Source of the DNA: Streptomyces sp. NBC_01304
Lineage (GTDB): Bacteria > Actinomycetota > Actinomycetes > Streptomycetales > Streptomycetaceae
NCBI RefSeq assembly: GCF_035975855.1
Contig: NZ_CP109055.1
Span: 1,736,001 to 1,800,000, forward strand
Direction: 5' to 3'
Length of the DNA stretch: 64,000 nucleotides
The first letter of the stretch is position 1, and the number at the start of each line of letters is the position of its first letter. The position numbers were made by a program, and so were the translations under genes. A model generated the notes under the pieces. That model did no database searches and was not told the DNA's origin. It saw only the letters and a list, made by a program, of their open reading frames with translations. Of this stretch, positions 33,661-45,655 are shown piece by piece.

Positions 33661-35979
33661 GTGACAGCGAAGTCCGCAGCCGCGGCGGCGCAGGCCACCG
33701 TGTACGGCTACCCCCGCCAGGGCGCGCAGCGCGAACTGAAGAAGGCCGTCGAGGGGTACTGGAAGGGCCGGATCGGCGCCGACGCCCTCAAGGAGATCGC
33801 CGAGGGCCTGCGCCGGGCGAACTGGCAGCAGTTGGCCGACGCGGGCGTGCACGAGGTGCCGACCGGCGACTTCTCCTACTACGACCACGTCCTGGACACC
33901 AGCGTCATGGTCGGCGCCGTCCCCGCCCGGCACCGCGCGGCCGTCGAAGCGGACACTCTCGACGGCTACTTCGCGATGGCCCGGGGCAACCAGGACGTGG
34001 CACCCCTTGAGATGACCAAGTGGTTCGACACCAACTACCACTATCTTGTGCCGGAGTTGGGGCCGGACACGGTCTTCGCGGCGGACTCCGCCAAGCAGGT
34101 GGCCGAGCTCAAGGAGGCCCTGGCGTTCGGCCACACCGCGCGCCCCGTCCTCGTCGGGCCCGTCACGTACCTGCTGCTCGCCAAGCCCGCCCCCGGCGTC
34201 GCGCCCGACTTCGAGCCGCTCACCCTGCTCGACCGGCTGCTCCCGGTGTACGCGGAGGTCCTGGCCGATCTGCGGGCGGCGGGCGCCGAGTGGGTGCAGC
34301 TGGACGAGCCGGCCCTGGTCCAGGACCGCACCCCGGCGGAACTGAACGCCACCGCCCGCGCCTACCGCGATCTGGGCGCCCTGCCCGACCGGCCGAAGCT
34401 CCTGGTCGCCTCCTATTTCGACCGGCTCGGCGAAGCGCTTCCCGTGCTCGCCAAGGCGCCGGTGGACGGGCTGGCGCTCGACTTCACCGGGGCCGCCGCC
34501 GCCAACCTGGACGATCTCGCCGCGGTCGGCGGGCTGCCGGGCAAGCGGCTCGTCGCGGGCGTCGTCGACGGCCGCAACGTCTGGATCAACGACTTCGAGA
34601 AGTCCCTGTCCGTTCTCGGCACCCTGCTCGGCCTCGCCGACCGGGTCGACGTGGCCGCCTCCTGCTCGCTGCTGCACGTGCCCCTCGACGCGGCCGCCGA
34701 GCGGGACATCGAGCCGCAGATCCTGCGCTGGCTGGCGTTCGCCCGGCAGAAGACGACGGAGATCGTCACCCTCGCCCGCGGCCTCGCCCGGGGCACCGGC
34801 GCCATCGCCGCCGAACTGGCCGCCAACCGGGCCGACCTGGCGTCCCGGGCCGGCTCCCCCATCACCCACGACCCGGCGGTGCGGGCCCGCGCCGCCGCGA
34901 TCACCGACGCGGACGGCCGCCGCTCGGCGCCGTACGAGGCGCGGGCCGCCGCCCAGCGGGACCGCCTCGGGCTGCCGCTCCTGCCGACCACCACGATCGG
35001 CTCGTTCCCGCAGACCGCCGAGTTGCGCACGGCGCGCGCCGATCTGCGCGCGGGGCGCATCGGCGCGGCCGCGTACGAGGAGCGCATCGAGGCCGAGATC
35101 CAGGAGGTCCTCGCCTTCCAGGAGAAGGCCGGCATCGACGTCCTGGTGCACGGCGAGCCCGAACGCAACGACATGGTCCAGTACTTCGCGGAACAGCTGA
35201 GCGGCTACCTCGCCACCCAGCACGGCTGGGTCCAGTCGTACGGCACCCGCTATGTGCGGCCGCCGGTCCTCGCCGGGGACATCTCCCGCCCCGAGCCGAT
35301 GACGGTGCGCTGGACGTCGTACGCCCAGTCGCTGACCGACCGGCCCGTCAAGGGCATGCTGACCGGTCCGGTGACCATGCTCGCCTGGTCGTTCGTACGC
35401 GACGACCAGCCGCTCGGCGACACCGCACGGCAGGTCGCGCTCGCCCTGCGCGACGAGGTCGACGACCTGGAGGCGGCGGGCACTTCGGTCATCCAGGTCG
35501 ACGAGCCCGCCCTGCGCGAGACGCTGCCGCTGCGGGCCGCCGGACATGCTGCGTACCTGGAGTGGGCCACGGAGTCGTTCCGCCTCAGCACCGGTGGCGT
35601 ACGGCCGGACACCCAGATCCACACGCACATGTGCTACGCCGAGTTCGGCGACATCGTCCGGGCCATCGACGACCTCGACGCCGACGTCATCAGCCTGGAG
35701 GCGGCCCGCTCCCACATGCAGGTCGCCCGGGAGCTGGCCGAGCACGGCTATCCCCGCGAGGCCGGACCCGGCGTCTACGACATCCATTCGCCGCGCGTGC
35801 CCAGCGCCGAGGAGGCGGCTTCCTTGCTGCGCAAGGGACTTGAGGCCATCCCGGCCCGGCGCCTCTGGGTCAACCCGGACTGCGGCCTGAAGACCCGCGG
35901 CTGGCCCGAGACGCGGGCGTCGCTGGAGAACCTGGTCGCGGCGGCCCGCACGGTGCGGGCCGAACTGCCCGAGTCCTGA
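33661..35979 (+). CDS. metE: Cobalamin-independent methionine synthase
   Basis: The protein has 772 residues, of full family length, with the two homologous (beta/alpha)8 halves. Zinc ligands are seen in IHTHMCYAEF (His and Cys near 654-657) and NPDCGLKTR (Cys near 740). It transfers the methyl group of 5-methyltetrahydropteroyltri-glutamate to homocysteine. The start is a GTG at 33661 with GAAGGAG six bases upstream. The B12 riboswitch upstream means it is used when cobalamin is scarce. Confidence 0.97.
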   Translation: MTAKSAAAAAQATVYGYPRQGAQRELKKAVEGYWKGRIGADALKEIAEGLRRANWQQLADAGVHEVPTGDFSYYDHVLDTSVMVGAVPARHRAAVEADTLDGYFAMARGNQDVAPLEMTKWFDTNYHYLVPELGPDTVFAADSAKQVAELKEALAFGHTARPVLVGPVTYLLLAKPAPGVAPDFEPLTLLDRLLPVYAEVLADLRAAGAEWVQLDEPALVQDRTPAELNATARAYRDLGALPDRPKLLVASYFDRLGEALPVLAKAPVDGLALDFTGAAAANLDDLAAVGGLPGKRLVAGVVDGRNVWINDFEKSLSVLGTLLGLADRVDVAASCSLLHVPLDAAAERDIEPQILRWLAFARQKTTEIVTLARGLARGTGAIAAELAANRADLASRAGSPITHDPAVRARAAAITDADGRRSAPYEARAAAQRDRLGLPLLPTTTIGSFPQTAELRTARADLRAGRIGAAAYEERIEAEIQEVLAFQEKAGIDVLVHGEPERNDMVQYFAEQLSGYLATQHGWVQSYGTRYVRPPVLAGDISRPEPMTVRWTSYAQSLTDRPVKGMLTGPVTMLAWSFVRDDQPLGDTARQVALALRDEVDDLEAAGTSVIQVDEPALRETLPLRAAGHAAYLEWATESFRLSTGGVRPDTQIHTHMCYAEFGDIVRAIDDLDADVISLEAARSHMQVARELAEHGYPREAGPGVYDIHSPRVPSAEEAASLLRKGLEAIPARRLWVNPDCGLKTRGWPETRASLENLVAAARTVRAELPES

Positions 35980-35990
35980 GGTGAGTCGAG

Positions 35991-36025
35991 GGCAGGCAGG
36001 GGTGGCCGTACCGCCCCTCCCTGCC
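35991..36025 (+). terminator. Terminator after metE
   Basis: A 15-bp stem with two mismatches (ggcaggcaggggtgg against ccgcccctccctgcc) and a 5-nt loop begins 12 bases after the metE stop. Confidence 0.75.
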
Positions 36026-36069
36026 CCCCGGCGGCGGGCGAGACGACCGGGCAGCGGCTCGACGCGATG

Positions 36070-36231
36070 CGTGACCGCCTCGCCCGGGGCGTGCGCATAC
36101 CCGGATGTCCGCTCGGCGGACACACCGCGGATCACGGACCTGACGGTCGCCCCGGTGGCACGCGGCAGGGGCGCGGGTACGAGACTGCGCGATGTTCTGC
36201 CGCTGCCCGCGCCCGACGACCGCGCCTCGTA
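36070..36231 (+). pseudogene. Possible relict of a GNAT acetyltransferase
   Basis: In the frame ending at the TAG at 36230, residues read ITDLTVAPVARGRGAGTRLR, which matches GNAT motif A (R/Q-x-x-G-x-G/A) and its preceding strand. No start, N-terminal part or C-terminal strands can be found around it. It fills part of the 317-base gap between metE and the mutase genes; the remainder shows small palindromes only. Confidence 0.3.
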
Positions 36232-36284
36232 GAAGAGAACAAGGTCACAGCCGTTCCCTCTGCTGATCCTCCACCGTGCTGACC

Positions 36285-36290
36285 TACGAT
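36285..36290 (+). promoter_or_regulatory. Leaderless -10 element of the mutase operon
   Basis: TACGAT ends exactly six bases before the ATG at 36297, so transcription probably begins at the start codon. No Shine-Dalgarno sequence is present, which agrees with this. Confidence 0.5.
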
Positions 36291-36296
36291 CCGACC

Positions 36297-38107
36297 ATGA
36301 CGGTCCTGCCTGACGACGACCTTTCCCTGGCAGCCGAGTTCCCCGACGCCACGCACGAGCAGTGGCAGCACCTGGTCTCCGGCGTGCTGCGCAAATCGGG
36401 CAAGGAGATCTCGAGCGCCGAGGCGGAGGACGCCCTGTCCACCGTGCTGGAGGACGGGCTGAGTGCCCGGCCCCTGTACACCGCGCACGATGCCGCGCCC
36501 GACCCCGGCCTGCCCGGCTTCGCACCTTTTGTGCGTGGCAGTCGCGCCGAGGGGAACGTGATCGGCGGCTGGGACGTGCGCCAGCGCCATCTCGTGGCGG
36601 ACTCGGGCGCGGTCCTGGGTGACCTCGAGAACGGCGTGACCTCCCTGTGGCTGACCGTCGGCGAGGGTGCCGGCATCCCGGTCGCCGCCCTCGACCGCAC
36701 GCTCGACGGCGTCTACCTCGACCTCGCTCCGGTCGTCCTGGACGCGGGCGACGAGGTCGAGCCGGCCGCGCGACGGCTGCTGAAGCTGTACGAGGAGCGC
36801 GGGGTCGCCGCCGAGGCGGTGCGCGGCAATCTGGGTGCCGATCCGCTGGGTCACGAGGGCCGCACCGGCAGCTCGTACGACTTCGCACCCGTGGCCGAGC
36901 TGGCCCGGCTGTGCGCCGAGCGGTATCCGGGGCTGCGCGCGCTGACCGTGGACGCGCTGCCGTACCACGAGGCCGGTGGCTCGGCGGCGCAGGAGCTGGG
37001 CGCCTCGCTGGCGACGGGCGTCGCCTATCTGCGCGAGCTGACCGGGGCGGGGCTGACCGTCGAACAGGCGTGTGCGCAGCTGGAGTTCCGGTACGCGGCC
37101 ACCGCCGACCAGTTCACGACCATCGCCAAACTCCGGGCCGCACGCCGCCTCTGGGCCCGCGTGGCCGAGGTCTGCGGGGCACCGCGGGCGGGCGCGCAGC
37201 TGCAGCACGCGGTGACCTCGCCGGTGATGATGACGCGCCGCGACCCGTGGGTGAACATGCTGCGCACCACGGTCGCCACGCTGGCCGCCGGGGTGGGCGG
37301 CGCCGACGCCGTGACCGTGCTGCCCTTCGACCACGAGCTGGGCCTGCCGGACGCGTTCGCCCGGCGGATCGCCCGCAACACCTCGACCGTCCTCATCGAG
37401 GAGTCGCACCTGTCGCGGGTGATCGACCCGGCGGGCGGCTCCTGGTACGTGGAGCGGCTGACCGACGAACTCGCCCACGCCGCCTGGGCGTTCTTCCAGG
37501 ACATCGAGCGGGCGGGCGGCCAGGCCGCGGCCCTGCGCTCCGGGCTGGTCGGCGACCGCCTCGCCGCGACCTGGGCCGTACGCAGCAAGGCCCTCGCCAA
37601 GCGCCGTGAACCGGTCACCGGCGTAAGCGAGTTCCCGAACCTCGCCGAGCCGCCGGTGGTCCGCGAACCCGCACCCGAGCCCAGGTCCGGGGGCCTGCCC
37701 CGGGTGCGACGCGACGAGGGCTTCGAGGCCCTGCGCGCCCGCTCCGACGCCCAGTTGGCGGCGACCGGCACCCGGCCCCGCGTGTACCTGGCGGCGCTCG
37801 GACCGGCCGCGGCCCACACCGCGCGCCTCACCTCCGCCGCGAACCTCTTCCAGGCGGGCGGCATCGAGCCCGTCACCGAGGGCACGTTCGAGGAGAGCGG
37901 GGCCACGGAGGTGTGCCTGTGCTCCAGCGACACGGTGTACGAGGAGCAGGCCGAGAGCACCGCGAAGGCACTGCGCGCGGCGGGCGCCCGCCATGTGTTT
38001 CTCGCGGGCCGCCCGTCCTCGTACGCGGATGTCGACAGCTACGTCTTCGCCGGCTGTGACGCCGTGGCCGTGCTTTCCACCACGCTCGACCGCATGGGAG
38101 TGTCCTG

Positions 38108-38108
<1 letters not shown>
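36297..38108 (+). CDS. mutA: Methylmalonyl-CoA mutase small subunit
   Basis: The protein has 603 residues from the ATG at 36297; an upstream GTG (36276) would place the -10 element inside the gene. It aligns in layout with the mutase barrel domain ([30 protein letters not shown], only in part identical to the large subunit) and ends in a flavodoxin-like domain lacking the B12-binding DxHxxG. This is the non-catalytic partner of the heterodimer that interconverts succinyl-CoA and methylmalonyl-CoA. Its stop overlaps the large-subunit start by one base. Confidence 0.94.
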
Positions 38109-40297
<2,189 letters not shown>

Positions 40298-40300
40298 TTC

Positions 40301-41290
40301 ATGAAGACCATCGATCTGAACGCGTATGTGAAGGGCGTACTCGACGGGAAGCGGGCGTTCATCGCGCGCGCCATCACGCTCGTCGAGTCGACCCGGCCCG
40401 GGCACCGGGCGCTGGCCCAGGAGTTGCTGACGGAGCTGCTGCCGCACAGCGGGAACGCGCGGCGCATCGGGGTCAGCGGGGTGCCGGGGGTCGGCAAGTC
40501 GACGTTCATCGACGCGTTCGGCTCGATGCTGACGGAACTCGGCCACCGGGTCGCGGTGCTCGCCGTCGACCCGTCCTCCACTCGTACCGGCGGCTCCATC
40601 CTGGGCGACAAGACCCGGATGGAGCGCCTTTCGGTCGATCCGGCCGCTTTCGTGCGCCCCTCCCCCTCGGCGGGCACCCTTGGCGGCGTCGCCAAGGCGA
40701 CCCGGGAGTCGATGGTCGTGATGGAGGCGGCGGGCTACGACGTCGTCCTCGTGGAGACGGTGGGCGTCGGCCAGTCCGAGACCGCGGTGGCGAACATGGT
40801 CGACTCGTTCCTGCTGCTCTCCCTGGCCCGCACCGGCGACCAGCTCCAGGGCATCAAGAAGGGCGTCCTGGAGCTCGCCGACGTGATCGCCATCAACAAG
40901 GCGGACGGGCCGCACCAGCGCGATGCCCAGGCCGCCGCCCGTGAACTCGCGGGCGCGCTGCGGCTGATGCATCCGGTGGATGCGGCCTGGACTCCGCCGG
41001 TGCTCAGTTGCAGCGCCCGCGAATCCGCCGGACTCGACACGGTGTGGGAGCGCCTGGAGCAGCACCGCTCGTTGCTCGACTCCACCGGACGCCTCACGGC
41101 GAAGCGCCGCGACCAGCAGGTCGACTGGACCTGGACGATGGTCCGCGACGAACTCCTGGGGCGGCTGCACGCCGATCCGGCGGTCCGCTCCCTCGCTCCC
41201 GACCTTGAACAGCGGGTCAGGAAGGGTGAGTTGACGGCCACCCTGGCCGCCGAGCGCATCCTGGACGCCTTCGGGGGCGACAGGGGCTGA
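40301..41290 (+). CDS. meaB: Methylmalonyl-CoA mutase-associated GTPase MeaB
   Basis: The protein has 329 residues of the SIMIBI GTPase class. The P-loop GVPGVGKST lies at 60-68, switch residues follow in VDPSSTRTGGSILGDKTRM, then VETVGVGQSE and the base-specificity motif NKAD. MeaB protects the mutase and gates delivery of adenosylcobalamin. Position three bases after mutB supports that partner over other G3E/MeaB-like roles. Confidence 0.96.
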   Translation: MKTIDLNAYVKGVLDGKRAFIARAITLVESTRPGHRALAQELLTELLPHSGNARRIGVSGVPGVGKSTFIDAFGSMLTELGHRVAVLAVDPSSTRTGGSILGDKTRMERLSVDPAAFVRPSPSAGTLGGVAKATRESMVVMEAAGYDVVLVETVGVGQSETAVANMVDSFLLLSLARTGDQLQGIKKGVLELADVIAINKADGPHQRDAQAAARELAGALRLMHPVDAAWTPPVLSCSARESAGLDTVWERLEQHRSLLDSTGRLTAKRRDQQVDWTWTMVRDELLGRLHADPAVRSLAPDLEQRVRKGELTATLAAERILDAFGGDRG

Positions 41291-41401
41291 GCCCCCGCAC
41301 GGGCCTTGATCCTGCTCGCCGGCTCCTCTTGCTCCGGCTCATCGGCTCCCATTGATCCTGCTCACCAGGTCTTTCTGGCGCACCCCCGTCGTAAACGGCC
41401 T

Positions 41402-41418
41402 TTAGGTTAGGCTAACCT
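41402..41418 (+). promoter_or_regulatory. Iron box (DmdR/IdeR site)
   Basis: TTAGGTTAGGCTAACCT is an almost perfect match to the consensus iron box of DtxR-family repressors. A -10-like TAGGCT lies inside it, and the GTG start of the transporter ATPase is eight bases further. Iron-loaded repressor would block this promoter; the transcript would be nearly leaderless. Confidence 0.92.
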
Positions 41419-41425
41419 TCCCAGC

Positions 41426-42394
41426 GTGAAAGTTGAGGAAGAGACGACCTCAGGGACCGCCACGCGTCCGCACAGCCCTGCGCTGTCGGCCACCGCGGTG
41501 ACCGTGGCGTACGACGGCATCGACGTCGTGCACGACGCGGCGGTCAGCCTGCGCCCCGGCGCGGTGACCGTCCTGGTGGGCCCGAACGGCAGCGGGAAGT
41601 CGACCCTCCTGCGCACCCTCGCGCGGCTGCAGAAGCCGCGGACCGCCACCCTCACCCTCGACGCCGACACCGACGCCCTCGCCCTGAGCCCCCGTGAGTT
41701 CTCCCGGCGCGTGGCCCTGCTCACCCAGGGCCGCCCCACGCCCAGCGGGCTGACCGTGCGCGACGTCGTCGAGTTCGGCCGCTACCCGTACCGGGGCCGC
41801 TGGGGCGCCGCGGACCCGGGCGGCCGGGCCGCGGTGGACCGCGCGCTCGCCATGACGGGCGTGAGCGACCTCGCCGACCGCGGCGCCGAGCACCTCTCCG
41901 GCGGTCAGCTGCAGCGGGTCTGGCTCGCCGGCTGTCTCGCCCAGGAGACCGGCGTACTGCTCCTCGACGAGCCCACGAACCACCTCGACCTGCGCTACCA
42001 GGTCGAACTCCTCGACCTGATCCGCGACTTGGCGGACGACCACCACATCGCCGTGGGCGTCGTCCTGCACGACCTCGACCAGGCGGCCGCCGTCGCCGAC
42101 GGGATCGTCCTGCTCCAAGACGGCCGGATCGTCGCCGAGGGCCGCCCCGACGACGTGCTGACACCGGAGCGTCTGACGGAGGTCTACGGCATCCGGATCG
42201 AGGTCTCGCACGACCCCCTGACGGGCCGGCTTCGCACCCGTGCGATCGGCCGGCACCACACACGAAGCACAGACACAGCACGACGCATCGACACAGCACG
42301 CGGGGTCGAGGCGCGAAGCAACGAAGCACGCGGCGACGACGCACGCGGCAACTCCACGCGAAACCAGAGCGAAAGGCTCAGCACACCCTCATGA
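41426..42394 (+). CDS. Iron-siderophore ABC transporter ATPase
   Basis: The protein has 322 residues. It carries the Walker A motif VGPNGSGKSTLL, the signature LSGGQLQRVW and the Walker B motif LLLDEPTNHLD, in the FecE/FepC arrangement. The start is the GTG at 41426, as the iron box leaves no place for an earlier one. The last 45 residues are a low-complexity tail rich in Thr, Ala, Arg and Asp (TRSTDTARRIDTARG), unlike family members, encoded by a repetitive acacagcacg-type stretch. The stop overlaps the binding-protein start. Confidence 0.93.
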   Translation: MKVEEETTSGTATRPHSPALSATAVTVAYDGIDVVHDAAVSLRPGAVTVLVGPNGSGKSTLLRTLARLQKPRTATLTLDADTDALALSPREFSRRVALLTQGRPTPSGLTVRDVVEFGRYPYRGRWGAADPGGRAAVDRALAMTGVSDLADRGAEHLSGGQLQRVWLAGCLAQETGVLLLDEPTNHLDLRYQVELLDLIRDLADDHHIAVGVVLHDLDQAAAVADGIVLLQDGRIVAEGRPDDVLTPERLTEVYGIRIEVSHDPLTGRLRTRAIGRHHTRSTDTARRIDTARGVEARSNEARGDDARGNSTRNQSERLSTPS

Positions 42395-43371
42395 AGCGCC
42401 TCCTGATCACCGCGGCGGTCGCCACCGCCGCGGCCCTCACCCTGACCTCCTGCGGCACCACCGAGCCGGCCGCCGACAGCAAGAAGAAGACCTCCGAGGC
42501 CATCACCCTCACCGACGGCACGGGCGAGCAGGTGAAGCTCGACGGACCGGCCAAGAAGGTCGTCGCCACCGAGTGGAACGTCGTCGAGAACATGATCTCG
42601 CTGGGCGTCGACCCGGTCGGCGTCGCCGACGTCAAGGGCTACCAGACCTGGGACACCGTCGTCCCGCTGAAGAACGACCCCAAGGACGTCGGCACGCGCG
42701 GCGAGCCGAGCATGGACTCCATAGCCTCCCTGTCGCCCGACCTCATCCTCGCCACCACCGACCTGCCCGCGGCCGCCATCAAGCAGATGCGCGAGATCGC
42801 CCCGGTCCTGACGGTCGAGCCGGCCGACGCTGCCGACCCGATCGGGCAGATGACGAAGACCCTCGACCTCGTCGCGAAGGCCACCGGCACCACGGAGCAG
42901 GCCGACAAGCTCAAGGCGCAGTTCGACGCGAAGGTCGCCGACGGCAAGAAGGCCCTCGAGAAGGCCGGCCTCGGCGGCGCCGAGTACGCGTTCGCCGACG
43001 GCTACATCGTCTCCAACCAGGTCCAGATCCGCCCGTTCACGAGCGGCTCCCTGATCGGCGGCGTCAACGAGAAGCTCGGCCTGAAGAACGCCTGGAAGGT
43101 CAAGGGCGACAAGAAGTACGGGCTCGGCTCCACCGACGTCGAAGGCCTCACCAAGCTCGGCGACAAGGTGCACTTCGCCCACATCGGCAACAAGGACGAC
43201 AAGACCAGCACCCCGTTCACCGGCGTCCTGAACAAGAACTCCGTGTGGAAGTCCCTGCCGTTCGTGAAGGCCGGCAATGTGCACCAGCTGCCCGACGGCA
43301 TCTGGATGTTCGGCGGCACCGCCTCGATGGAGGCGTACGTCGACGCCGTCGTCAAGGAACTGACCAAGTAA
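42391..43371 (+). CDS. Iron-siderophore ABC transporter substrate-binding lipoprotein
   Basis: The protein has 326 residues with the lipobox LTSC (Cys21). The fold is that of class III periplasmic-type binding proteins, with VVATEWNVVENMISLGVDPV near the start and DLILATTDLPAAAIKQM in the centre. It captures ferric-siderophore or a related complex at the membrane surface. The ATGA overlap with the ATPase shows co-translation. The ligand cannot be told from sequence. Confidence 0.92.
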   Translation: MKRLLITAAVATAAALTLTSCGTTEPAADSKKKTSEAITLTDGTGEQVKLDGPAKKVVATEWNVVENMISLGVDPVGVADVKGYQTWDTVVPLKNDPKDVGTRGEPSMDSIASLSPDLILATTDLPAAAIKQMREIAPVLTVEPADAADPIGQMTKTLDLVAKATGTTEQADKLKAQFDAKVADGKKALEKAGLGGAEYAFADGYIVSNQVQIRPFTSGSLIGGVNEKLGLKNAWKVKGDKKYGLGSTDVEGLTKLGDKVHFAHIGNKDDKTSTPFTGVLNKNSVWKSLPFVKAGNVHQLPDGIWMFGGTASMEAYVDAVVKELTK

Positions 43372-43430
43372 CCGACCAGGCAAGGGACTCGCGAGGGACC
43401 GACCGAGCAAGGGACTGACGAAGCAACGCC

Positions 43431-45500
43431 ATGGCCGTCACCGCACCAACTCCCGCCACCACCCGTCCGTCGACGGCCGCGTCCCGGACCGGCGTCGTCG
43501 CGGTGACGGCCACGCTGGTCCTGCTCGTCGGGGCCCTCGCGATCATCGACATCACCCAGGGCACCGCCCACGCGGGCGCCGCCGAGGTGTTCAAGGCGCT
43601 CACCGGGCAGGCCGACTCGGCCGACACCTCGGTGCTCATCTCCTCCCGGCTGCCCAGGATGACCGCGGGGCTGCTCGTCGGCGCCGCCCTCGGCGTGGCC
43701 GGCGCCGCCCTGCAGGCGGTCAGCCGCAATGTGCTCGCCTCACCGGACACCCTCGCGGTGAACGCGGGCTCCTATCTGACGCTCGGCCTGGTCGCCACGG
43801 CCGGCATCTCACTGCCCCAACTCGCCTCGTCCGGCGTCGCGTTCATCGGCGCCCTGGCCGCGGCGGCCGTCGTGCTCGGCCTGTCCGGTCTCGGCGCGGG
43901 CACGGTACGTCTGGTGCTCGCCGGCACCGCGCTCACCCTCGGCCTCACCGCCATCACCGACGGGCTGCTCCTGCTGTTCCCGCTGGAGACGGACGGGCTC
44001 CGGCACTGGAACCAGGGCAGCATCGCGCAGTACGGCTTCGACGGGGTGCTGCAGATGGCGCCCCTCGTCGTCATCGGTCTCGTCGGGCTGCTCCTGGTCG
44101 CCCACCGGGTCGACGCCCTCGCCCTCGGCGACGACGCCGCCCGCGGGCTCGGCGTGCCGGTCAGGTCCACCCGGATCACCGTCGTCGTGCTCGGGGCGCT
44201 GCTCTCCGCGGCGGCCGTCACGCTCGCCGGTCCGATCGGCTTCGTCGGTCTGTGCGCCCCCGCCCTCGTACGTCCCCTCGGCCGCCGGATCCGCCCGTTC
44301 ACCAAGGCCCGTGCGCGCTTGCCGCTGGCGGGCCTGGTGGGCGCGGGGCTCGTCCTCGGCTCGGACGTGCTGCTGCGCGCGCTGGTGCCCTCGGACACCG
44401 CGGTGGCCGTACCGACCGGCGTCGTCACGAGCCTCGTCGGCGCCGTGTTCCTGGTCGTCATGGCCGCACGGCTGAAGGACACCGCGGGCTCCGAGGCACC
44501 CGACCGGCTGCGCATCAGGAGCCGGACCGTCTTCCTGGCCACCACGGCCGTCCTGGTGGCGGTGCTCGTCGCCGTCGCCGTGGCCGGAGTGCTCCTCGGC
44601 GACAGCAAGCTGCTGCTCGGCGACGTGGTCAACTGGGCGCAGGGCAGGGCGACCCAGAGCATCTCCTTCGTCCTCGACACCCGGGTGCCGCGCGTCCTCG
44701 CCGCCCTCCTCGCGGGTGCGGCGCTCGCCCTGGCGGGCACGCTGGTGCAGGCAGTCTCCCGCAACCCCCTCGCGGAGCCCACGCTGCTCGGCATCTCCGG
44801 CGGGGCCGGGCTCGGCGCCGTGATCCTGGTGACGACGGTGCCCCTGGCCAGTTCGTGGGGCCTGGCCGGGGCGGCCTTCGCGGGCGCCGCCGTCGCCGCC
44901 GTGCTCGTCTTCGGGCTCTCCGCACGGGACGGCTTCCAGCAGAACCGGCTCGTCCTGGTCGGCATGGGCGTCGCCACCGCCACCACCGCCCTGATCAACC
45001 TGCTGATCGTGCTGACCGACCCGTTCAACGCGACGAAGGCGCTCACCTGGCTGTCCGGCTCCACCTACGGGCGGACCCTGCCCGACGTGGTGCCGATCGC
45101 CGCTGTTCTCGTCGTGGGCCTGGCCGTTGCCATCACCCGGCGCACACAGCTCGACCTGGTGTCGCTGGACGAGGACACCCCGCGGCTCCTCGGAATCGGC
45201 CTGTCCCGTGGGCGCCTGGGCTGGCTCGTGCTGAGCGTGCTGCTCACCGCGAGTGCCATCGCCGCCGCCGGGATGATCGCCTTCGTGGGTCTGGTGGCCC
45301 CGCACGCGGCCCGTGCCCTCGTGGGCCGACGGCACGTGCGGGTGCTGCCGGTCTCGGTCCTGCTCGGCGCGGTCCTCGTGTGCTCCGCGGATCTGCTCGG
45401 CCGCACGGTGATCGCTCCCGCGCAGATCGGCGCCGGTCTTGTGTCCGCGCTCATCGGGACGCCGTACTTCCTGTATTTGCTGGTACGAAGCCGCCGTTGA
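43431..45500 (+). CDS. Fused FecCD-type iron-siderophore permease
   Basis: The protein has 689 residues: two tandem FecCD domains of about 340 residues each, with some 18-20 membrane helices. Both halves carry the conserved (S/A)G-x-x-x-Q-x-x-x-R-N-P/V-L-A motif (QAVSRNVLASPDTLAVN and QAVSRNPLAEPTLLGISGG) and a later GxxxFVGL-APH loop. The single-chain form is the FhuB arrangement. It completes the iron-box-controlled importer. The 3' end including the stop is followed by a tandem copy of itself. Confidence 0.94.
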   Translation: MAVTAPTPATTRPSTAASRTGVVAVTATLVLLVGALAIIDITQGTAHAGAAEVFKALTGQADSADTSVLISSRLPRMTAGLLVGAALGVAGAALQAVSRNVLASPDTLAVNAGSYLTLGLVATAGISLPQLASSGVAFIGALAAAAVVLGLSGLGAGTVRLVLAGTALTLGLTAITDGLLLLFPLETDGLRHWNQGSIAQYGFDGVLQMAPLVVIGLVGLLLVAHRVDALALGDDAARGLGVPVRSTRITVVVLGALLSAAAVTLAGPIGFVGLCAPALVRPLGRRIRPFTKARARLPLAGLVGAGLVLGSDVLLRALVPSDTAVAVPTGVVTSLVGAVFLVVMAARLKDTAGSEAPDRLRIRSRTVFLATTAVLVAVLVAVAVAGVLLGDSKLLLGDVVNWAQGRATQSISFVLDTRVPRVLAALLAGAALALAGTLVQAVSRNPLAEPTLLGISGGAGLGAVILVTTVPLASSWGLAGAAFAGAAVAAVLVFGLSARDGFQQNRLVLVGMGVATATTALINLLIVLTDPFNATKALTWLSGSTYGRTLPDVVPIAAVLVVGLAVAITRRTQLDLVSLDEDTPRLLGIGLSRGRLGWLVLSVLLTASAIAAAGMIAFVGLVAPHAARALVGRRHVRVLPVSVLLGAVLVCSADLLGRTVIAPAQIGAGLVSALIGTPYFLYLLVRSRR

Positions 45501-45538
45501 GCCGCTGTATTCGCTGGTACGCAGCCGCCGTTGAGCCG
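45471..45538 (+). repeat. 34-bp tandem duplication at the 3' end of the permease gene
   Basis: Copy 1 (45471-45504) encodes the last nine codons LYLLVRSRR and the stop. Copy 2 (45505-45538) repeats it with two base changes, one silent (CGA to CGC) and one altering Leu to Ser. Copy 2 lies after the stop and is not translated. Confidence 0.9.
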
Positions 45539-45655
45539 CTGACGACATCCCTGCCGCGAGACCGGTGATTTCACCGATGCCAGCGCGCCTTGCCCTGCAG
45601 GAAGGTGGCCGCTGCCGGAGACAGCCGGCACCCCCACAGGGAAAGGACGTCCCTC

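Noticed and set aside
33595..36888. A 1097-codon minus-strand reading frame over metE and mutA
   Set aside because: It mirrors metE in the antisense frame and contains no recognisable domain.
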